Assembly: GCA_030522415.1 (NCBI GenBank)
Contig: CM060104.1
Span: 15,225,729 to 15,289,728 of the forward strand
Direction: 5' to 3'
Source: Channallabes apus
Taxonomy: Eukaryota > Chordata > Actinopteri > Siluriformes > Clariidae
DNA length: 64,000 nucleotides
Below, in pieces: positions 57,304-64,000 of this stretch. The notes under the pieces were generated by a model that was not told where the DNA came from, did not search any database, and worked only from the letters and a program-made list of their open reading frames with translations. Each line of letters begins with the position of its first letter. The stretch's first letter is position 1. The position numbers and the translations under genes were made by a program.

Positions 57304-57530
57304 GCAGCGCTGCTCGAATCACAAACCTGCGCGACCCACTGGGCAGCGCTGCGCGACTCTGACAGAAATAGACCGCGCCGACCATCAAAATACATTTTAC
57401 CCCGCTGGGATGCGCACGTGCAAACCAGGCATGGCAAGGCGGAAACAATATTAAACAGTCCTGACATTTTAAATAGTTTTTAAATAAAAACACAGTGGGT
57501 CGCGCAGGTTTGTGATTCGAGCGGCGCTGC
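57304..57530. repeat. 38-bp GC-rich inverted repeat in the hAT element
   Basis: Arms 57304-57341 and 57493-57530 are reverse complements with one mismatch, separated by 151 bp. The GCGCTGC word recurs several times between and after the arms (57344-57354, 57586-57597). Confidence 0.85.
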
Positions 57531-57679
57531 GCGATCCCCCGGGCTGCGCAAATAAACCAGATCATCACTGCGCTATCCAGATAGTCGCGCTGCGCTGTAT
57601 TTGCGCAGATATTTGGTTCAATCGGGTGCCACGGTTTCATCCCACTTTTGATGTGTTTGGCTTCACATAAACTTTGACA

Positions 57680-57930
57680 ATGGAAGAAGACGGTGCAGCA
57701 GCAGTGAGTTTGCTTACATGTGACGAAACCAAGAACGAGGAGATTGTAAAGAAAAAATGTGCATCGTCTGTGGTGTGGTATTGGTTTGGGTAGAAAAAAA
57801 ATTATACGAATGAGACGAACGTGATTTGCAAGGTACGCAAGTGCACTGTTTTAACAAGTGGTGGAAACACGTCAAACCTTTTCTATCATCTGAAATCCAA
57901 GCATCCAAATGAATATGGCCAAAGTAAAAA
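57680..57930 (+). pseudogene. BED zinc-finger fragment 1 (Ac-like hAT transposase N-terminus)
   Basis: ATG at 57680 opens a frame with the BED aromatic signature SSVVWYWFG, an in-frame stop, then VICK...TSGGNTSNLFYHLKSKHP with H-x4-H. The second Cys is displaced (CKVRKC instead of CxxC), probably by an indel. The sequence then runs to a word typical of a different hAT end, ATCGCCCACCCCTAA near 58099-58113, so this piece seems to come from another hAT family that inserted into the outer element. The matching left terminus was not found. Confidence 0.7.
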
Positions 57931-58113
57931 AATGCGACAGACCTCAGCAATTCACAGTTTAAATAAAATTACATTATGTAAAACAGTTTCTTTGTGTTAT
58001 TTTTATTTATGCATTTTCAGATACAAATTGCTATATTGTGATACATATCGTTATTGAGTTAGAAAATCGCTTCTACCGTGATAGAAGATTTTGGTTATAT
58101 CGCCCACCCCTAA

Positions 58114-58440
58114 TGAAGCCTATCTTGAGCTTGGATTCATGGTGGGGATGGTGGGGGCAGAAGAGAGGCTCGTGTGTGCTTTGTGTCTTAAACCGCTGGC
58201 AGCAGACCGCATGAGACCCAACAAATTAGGAAGACACTTAGAGACAACACACTCACCGTCACGTTAATAAGCCACTCGACTTCTTTCAAAGAAAGCTGGC
58301 AGAATACAGACAGCAGGATAATCGCATGGTAAAATCTGAATCAGTGGACAGCAAAGCACAAATGGCTTTATGTCAGAGCAAAAAAAAACTACAAACGATT
58401 GCTGAGCAGCTAATAAACATGGGGTCAATTATGCAAAGAT
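58114..58440 (+). pseudogene. BED zinc-finger fragment 2 (ZBED5/Charlie-like)
   Basis: The frame starting near 58115 reads ERLVCALCLKPLAADRMRPN then KLGRHLETTHS: C-x2-C...H-x4-H of a BED finger followed by a stop. In another frame it continues KPLDFFQRKLAEYRQQDNRM, the usual sequence after this finger. It matches hAT-Charlie-type transposases, from which vertebrate ZBED5-like genes derive. This is the outer element's own N-terminal coding remnant. Confidence 0.7.
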
Positions 58441-58660
58441 ACAGTAAGTGCCAACGTAAGCCTTTTATAACAATTGCACGTGTATTTTATCTGTTTTGAA
58501 CTTGGTGTTGTTTGATCTTATTGGTTTAGAAATTGATATTTCAATAAACATTAAACTTGGCCGATTTCGTTATTATTTTGTTGACAAGTGGGGCTTGAAA
58601 ATGCGCTCACCCCCTTAAGTGGGGAATGACAGAAAAAGTTTGAGAACCACTGCCATAGAG

Positions 58661-58815
58661 TTTTAGAAATCTATGGGGTGTTGTCAAGAGGAAGAAGAGA
58701 AACACTGACAAAACATGATGAGCTGAGGGCTGCTATCAAAGCAACATAGTCTTCAGTAACACCTCAGCTGTGCCATCATCTGATTGCAGCTGAGTGCCTC
58801 CATTGGTGTAGTACA
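58661..58815 (+). pseudogene. Tc1/mariner transposase relic, copy B, right part
   Basis: Continues the relic interrupted at 57060. It contains the C-terminal words GAGCTGAGGGCTGCTATCAA and AGCAACATAGTCTTCAGTAA, corresponding to 22650-22700 in copy A. Confidence 0.7.
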
Positions 58816-59461
58816 TGTGGCAATGCGGGTGATGGGGTCACTTCACTGGCTCACAAGTAAGTGATATGTCACCCACGATAGCCTATCAGAATGGTTCTTG
58901 ATGGTATTTAAGACTGGATTTAACAGAAGTGCGCGCCATGATTAACCGATATCTGGTTGAGTCAGACTGTCCACTAGTTGTCGGCCGTGGAGCCTCCCCT
59001 GCTCATGCATTAACCTGCATGGTTTGTTCTGAGCTGTGTGCAGCGCTACAACTCGCGTGATGCAGTGATTCATCCTGTGAGCTACGGGTGTCTGACTCGG
59101 TGCCGGTGAGTCGCCTAACTGTCTAAGCAAGTCAGAGTTGCCTTGCTACGGTCCGAAGGCCTGTTTGGGCTTTTGGTTACCTGCAGCTGTGTGTAGAGTG
59201 TTGTAATGTAGCTTTCGGAGAACTCTGAATGTGATATGACTGATTCAGTGAACAGTTGGCTTAAAACTTTCCTTTAGTATTTTGTTTACTTTTGGTTTAA
59301 TTATTTTCTCCTTTCTTATTCTTTTATTGTGTCTAATGTTGTGTCCGTTTCTTTATATTGTGTTTTATTTTGGTTAACTTGGATGTGTTTTTGTTTATTG
59401 TATGGTCCATCTCAGGCACCGTTGGGCCGAGAGGCTAGCTAGCTACCTAGCTCCGAGTACA
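58816..59461 (+). repeat. Possible 5' LTR of a Gypsy-like retrotransposon
   Basis: A 646-bp segment with TG...CA ends (TGTGGCAATG to GAGTACA), a TATTTAAGA TATA-like word near 58901-58910, and a TGG-starting PBS-like sequence (TGGTAGTGTAACGG) two bases after its end. A gag-like ORF lies downstream. There is no second LTR in the window to confirm it. Confidence 0.35.
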
Positions 59462-59463
59462 GG

Positions 59464-60749
59464 TGGTAGTGTAACGGTGTGGGGTGCAGTGCTGATTGTA
59501 TTCCTGTTTCACTTTGTGTGAGTGTGTGGATGCGTGTGACGTGCACCTTAGGGTTTGTACCTCATTTAGCCTTCCCAGTGGCCTTAGGGTTTGTACCTCA
59601 TTTAGCCTGCCATTGCCACTGGGAAGCCGGTGCCTGAACTTCATGTTTTTGTTTTTTTGTATATATTGTTTTATTTGTTATTTTATTTTAGGTGACAGTC
59701 TTTGTGTGAGTAGACAGAGTGCCATGTTTTGACCCATAGTGTGCATGAGGGTGATTTTGCTATGTAGCATGGCATGCTATTGAGTGTTTTTATAAATTAT
59801 TCGTGGCGTAAACGGCAGGATAGGCTTTTATTCTTCAGAGAGACGTGGGTGCATATCAGTGGCAGCTGCTAGCTTTTGAAACAGGCGAAGCTAGCTGGCT
59901 AGTTTCCCCTTCCACGAGCTGCTTTATTTATATGAACAAACTAACTTTACAATGCTGAAACAAGGAGCAAAGTCAAGAACGCTATAATATGTGTTTTTTA
60001 TTATTTAAAGAATGATTTACAAACAAAAATGGTTTATATCACCAGCAAACAATACAGAGTCCAGCAGTTCGTCGTACCACTTCACCTGCAAAACCGCATG
60101 GGACTGAACTCGAATCTCTGTAGCGCCGATGTATCCTTAAGACATGCTGTCAATCAAAAAAGGGGTTCCGCCCTTTAAACAGCTCCTCCAATCATCATGC
60201 AGCAGCCCAGCGTCCTGGCCCGCCCACTGCTCCATTCACTGAGCTTCCCTGGAAGTGACGATTTTGGTGCATTTATCCAATTACCGTCCAGCTTTTCTGC
60301 AGTGAAAAAAGCTCCTCCATAGAGCTCCAGTGAAGCTGGGCTTCAGGAGGGTTTAATGCGCTGTGCTGCACAGAAATGTATGACAAGAAAATCGCGTCAA
60401 ACAATCTACAATAAATACCTGATTCTGCACGAGCTAGTCATGAAGTTGAAGGCGTTCTAGCGCACTTTTATTAAAAACCAATATAAATACGACATATATG
60501 AGCATTTATTTTCTGAAATAGTAGAGGAAGCGGAGTTTCCCTTGTAGGCTTAGAGCAGCCGCCACTGGGTCATATGTATTTGGGGTGCTCTGTGTACTTA
60601 ACCTTGGTTGGTTGTTTTGTTTTCCTTTTGTGTTTTGTTTAGTGTTTTTGCTTTAGGATTGACCTTGTGGAGATATTGAGCTGGAGGAGAGACAGCAGCG
60701 GCGTCCGGTGTGCCCTCTTCAAGTAGTGAGTGAGGTTTGTACTACTAGT
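59464..60749 (+). other. Retroelement leader region interrupted by a hAT MITE
   Basis: Between the possible PBS and the gag ATG. It has a 27-bp tandem duplication (copies starting near 59546 and 59582, CCTTAGGGTTTGTACCTCAT). It is split by the MITE at 59857-60567. Confidence 0.4.
59857..60567. mobile_element. hAT-type MITE
   Basis: Ends CAGTGGCAGCTGCT and AGCAGCCGCCACTG are inverted repeats with one mismatch over 14 bp. The flanking 8-mers gtgcatat (59849-59856) and ggtcatat (60568-60575) differ at two positions, consistent with an aged TSD. 711 bp without a transposase. Confidence 0.7.
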
Positions 60750-61620
60750 ATGGAGGAAGAATTGCGCGAATTAAGGGAGATGGTAGCTCAGTTAAGAGCG
60801 GATAATGAACGGTTACGGCAAGAGCAATCATCTGCTCATCTGGGTCATAGTGGGCCATCTCCTGTTGCCGGTGGGCCTTCTCTCTCCACGTCTCAGTCAA
60901 GTACGGAGTGTGCTGCCCTGCCAGAGAGGTACTGTATGTTTTCCTACCACGAGATCGAAAGTGTCCAAAATTTTGTGGCAGGTCTGGTCTTGATGTTGAG
61001 GAGTGGATTGAGGAAGCCCAGGCATGTATGCAGGCCCGTCATATGTCAGCATCTGATAAAGCTTTCTTTCTCTTGACCATTTGGAGGGAGAAGCAAGAGA
61101 GGAGATTCATTACCGCCCAGTTGCTGAATGTAATGATTAAGTAAAAATTATTTCTGTGCTGAGAGAGTTGTATGGTTGCTCACCGTCATGTGTTTCCTTG
61201 CAGGAGGCTTTCTTCTCCATGAGACAGTGGGAGGGAGAGTCTTTGTTGGAGTTCTCTCTTGCTCTGATTGGTCTCCTGGAGCAGGTAAAGCAAAAGTCAC
61301 CTTACGCCATGCCCCATAGTCAATCTCCTCGCCGTAACCAGATTGTGTGCTGAAGATGTCAGAAACCGGGTCATTTCGCTAGAGAGTGTGATGGGGAGCG
61401 TGTACCTGCTTGTCTTTCGTTAACTGCTACAGATCTGGCCATTAAAAATGCATGTTTTGAGAAAAGGGATCCCGCGACTTGCCGCGGCAAAGCTGTGAAA
61501 ATGCCCTTCATTACCTGTAGGGGGCAGTCATGTTTCAGTCCGAAGTATTGTGTGTCTACTGAAGCCGAAAATGTGTTCTCTCTCTTAGGCGCCCATTGAC
61601 AGCAAGCGACGGAGCTCATA
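60750..61620 (+). pseudogene. Gypsy-type gag relic
   Basis: ATG at 60750 starts a heptad-rich coiled coil (EEELRELREMVAQLRADNER). A frameshift near 60960 leads to a capsid-like part (GLDVEEWIEEAQACMQARHM), then stops near 61142, a further segment (SLQEAFFSMRQWEGESLLEF at 61195-61255), and a zinc knuckle with exact C-x2-C-x4-H-x4-C spacing (61348-61389) in which one of the two residues between the first cysteines is a TGA stop. No protease or pol follows. Confidence 0.7.
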
Positions 61621-61629
61621 AACGTGTCA

Positions 61630-61915
61630 AGCTCAAACTGTAAATACTGATATGTATTTATTCTTCATTTTCATTCTTCCGTGCATACACACCCACAATA
61701 CAGTATGAGACGCGCGCGCAGACACACACAAACTCTCCGTGGACAAACACACAATCTCTCCGTGCAGATACACCGTGCAGTGAACAACTTCGTAATACAC
61801 CTGGCCATTAATTAAAATTAATATTTAGGCCAAAAAAAGATGCTTTAAAATCCATCTAAAAATCATTTATCGGCGTGTATAAACCCACAGCTCGCACTTA
61901 TATAGGCTACTTGTC
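61630..61915. other. Spacer between gag relic and hAT remnant
   Basis: Nothing recognised. Contains CACACAC/CTCTCCGTG short repeats. Confidence 0.3.
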
Positions 61916-63640
61916 AGTGGCGGTTCTACACTGAATTGCGCCCTGGGCGAGACTCCCTCCCGGCGCCCCCCCCCCTCCCCTCCCCTCCCCCCCAAAAAAA
62001 TTTATTAAAAACTGCACATTTTGTACACACCACACATTTTATTAAACTACTCATAACTTAAATAAATATACTGTGTACAAACAAATATTATATAAATATA
62101 GAATTAATATAGAACAAATCACACTAAAGAAAAATAACTTATTTACTTCACTGCAGAACAGAAACCACAAACTGAAACTAAAATCTGACTTTTCTGGCCT
62201 TTCTAGATGCAAAGTCATCAATAATGGCATCATATGAGATGTTCCCCTATTGCATGATTTATGCTTATGACATATGCTTTATGCTTATGACAGCAAGGCC
62301 AGTGAGCCGTTCCTGAGACATGGTTGACCTCAGGTATGTCTTGATTAACCTGAGTTTGGAAAAGCTCCTCTCTGCTTGAGCTACAGTCACTGGCAATGTA
62401 AGTGCAATCCTGAGAGCAGTCCAAAAGTTGGGGTAGATCTCAGATAGATCCTTATCGTGCATAAAAGTGATAAGCTCAAAGAGGCTCATGGTTTTTGATG
62501 GCAGTCATTAGACACTTTATTAATCTAATATAATCTAATCTAAGGGAGGAACAATTAGCTCATTGGTTAATTTACTGCCTCAAATTATATGCTTTTTGTC
62601 ACATAACAGAGTTATAGCAAATGGAAAATGTCTTTTAAACTATCTACACATATGTAAATTAAACTGGCTATTTACAGTATACTGTAAATATATTGGCTAT
62701 AGCCAACATTAACTTAATAAACAATGGAAATAAATAACTGTACTTGCAACAGTCTTGCTGCAAAGCATAATTTTGTGGTTACATTTTGTGGTATTTAATA
62801 GAAACCATTAGAATTTCTGTGGTGGTTTGTAAATTAGGCATTTATTGTGTGTGTGTTTTTTAGCAAGGTAAGCATAGCAAGCATCATAAGCAAGAAGGCT
62901 AACAAACCTAAGAGTTAACGTTATACCACTAATTAACATGATGACATGAATAACTTAATCATACAGAGAGAACATTGTTGTATACCTTTATATTTTGCCC
63001 GTTTCTCCTCATCTTCTTTTCTTTTTTTTTCTAAATTGAGCCCCTGACTGCTTTGGCCTTTTTCTGTCCATCGCTGTGTTTACTTTATAATCGACGATTC
63101 GACAATCAACAGATTTTCCCCAACGCTGTCACTCACGACCAGAAGTCAAGACTAAACCAATTCACCTCCACATCATAATCATTTTATTATCTATTTTTAT
63201 TTGCCATTTCACACAATTAAATAAATGAAATAAAGTGCAAATTACTGGTGTGTTTATAATATTTTGAATGAAATGTGCGTTATTTGTAAGAAAGTCGGGT
63301 AGACATAATTTAGCCCCCTTCTTGTCCGCTTCATTTGGGAGAGGTGAACTTTACTCTGCGCCCCCCATCGTCATCCGCTGTCCTCTCCGCTCAACCCCTC
63401 CGCCCCCTCCCGGTCTTCTCCGCTCGCTCAGCTTCTGTGCGGATCATTCAGGGGCGGTGCGGGCGCAGGTATCACAGATAATAGAAAACCGCTTAGCAGC
63501 ACAGATTATTAATTTTTTACTCCAGGTTCGTGTGCCGCCCCCCCACGTGACATAAAAAAATGCCGCCCTGGGTGCCGAAAGGTGAGAAGAGATTCCGCAG
63601 AATCTTCTGACACAGTGCTTGCTCTGAAGGACTATACTCG
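61916..63640 (-). mobile_element. hAT transposon remnant, boundaries approximate
   Basis: Begins with a hAT-like terminus CAGTGGCGGTTCTACAC and a C/G-rich subterminal tract (61950-61995). The right side has GCCGCCCTGGGTGCCG (63561-63576), echoing GCGCCCTGGGCG at 61939, but a matching terminal CAG...CTG was not found. A minus-strand transposase tail lies inside. Confidence 0.5.
62265..62489 (-). pseudogene. hAT transposase C-terminal dimerisation domain
   Basis: A 74-codon minus-strand frame with the dimerisation signature: LSEIYPNFWTALRIALTLPV then VAQAERSFSKLRLIKTYLRS and MSQERLTGLAV. This is typical of hAT and zinc-finger-MYM-like fish proteins. The catalytic part upstream is missing. Confidence 0.85.
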
Positions 63641-64000
63641 ACAAAAATATAGAGAATAAGAATCATATTTATAATAAGATTAAATTAAATAATAATTAAA
63701 TAATAAATTAATTAAATTAATTAATTAAATAATAAAATTATAACAAATAAGAACTTTATCTAAAAGCCAGACCGACCAAATTTCTCATTCATTGCTGAAG
63801 TAGTTAAATATGCTTATACTGTAGATACGTAGGTTACATTTTAAATGTTGTCAAATTTAAATAAAACAGAACACTGTAAACAATCTGACCTAGGGTTTAC
63901 TTAAACAAATTATGGCAACAAAGTGACACCTAACATATTTAAGTAAATTTTACTACTATAATAATGAGTAGGAAACATAGAATAAATTATTTAAATGTAA
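63641..64000. other. AT-rich window end, no gene
   Basis: TTAA/AAT repeats at 63680-63745; nothing else recognised. Confidence 0.5.

Larger units (their letters stand above)
57068..58652. mobile_element. hAT element with perfect 8-bp TSD and two BED-finger fragments
   Basis: Termini CAGTGGTTCTCAAA (57068) and TTTGAGAACCACTG (ending 58652) are perfect inverted repeats, and the element is flanked by identical ccatagag (57060-57067 and 58653-58660). Subterminal sequence has GGGGCGCGCCCC (57087-57098). Inside are two unrelated BED-finger coding pieces and a 38-bp inverted repeat. There is no RNase-H-fold transposase core, so it is non-autonomous. It sits in the Tc1 relic copy B. Confidence 0.93.

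Overview
The window is vertebrate, and specifically teleost, nuclear DNA. It carries one clear protein-coding gene, ctnnb1 (beta-catenin), on the + strand. Only exon 1 to exon 16 (about 4.2-16.86 kb) is host coding sequence; the rest is AT-rich intergenic DNA and a dense, nested set of fish transposable elements. Tc1/mariner, hAT, Harbinger, L2, Rex1, Gypsy and tRNA-SINE families with teleost-type sequences all point to a bony fish. An ostariophysan such as a catfish is plausible but not proven.

Layout: 1-3.7 kb is AT-rich with no gene, apart from a near-perfect 26-bp-stem hairpin at 3023-3090. A CpG-rich promoter block and noncoding exon 1 end at 4333, followed by a 3.06-kb intron. Coding exons 2-15 lie at 7431-15918. 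All thirteen internal junctions are GT-AG, and the internal exon lengths equal the conserved vertebrate CTNNB1 lengths, except that exon 3 is one codon shorter than in human. The product is 780 residues. Intron 14 has grown to 3.5 kb by two Tc1-type insertions, one of them bracketed by mirror-image (GT)n(TA)n microsatellites. A 3'UTR intron follows the stop codon by 16 nt.

16.9-42.8 kb is intergenic. It holds scattered Tc1 relics (22.1-22.8, 29.5-30.45, 32.6-33.45, 38.05-38.3 kb), a SINE with an 8-bp target-site duplication (TSD), a hAT element with a perfect 8-bp TSD and a second palindromic element inside it (31.4-32.5 kb), CA/GT microsatellites, and a few candidate regulatory blocks.

42.8-64 kb is a transposon cluster. 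In order it holds: a non-autonomous LTR element with a 5-bp TSD and a repeat-rich proline/acidic ORF; two SINEs; a LINE with a restriction-like endonuclease (REL), split by an L2 LINE with an exact 9-bp TSD; a minus-strand Gypsy pol relic; another SINE; a Rex1 LINE; a Harbinger MITE with TAA TSD; a Tc1 relic split by a hAT element with a perfect 8-bp TSD that contains two different BED-finger fragments; a Gypsy-like LTR/gag region interrupted by a hAT MITE; and a hAT transposase tail. The nesting gives a relative order of insertion.
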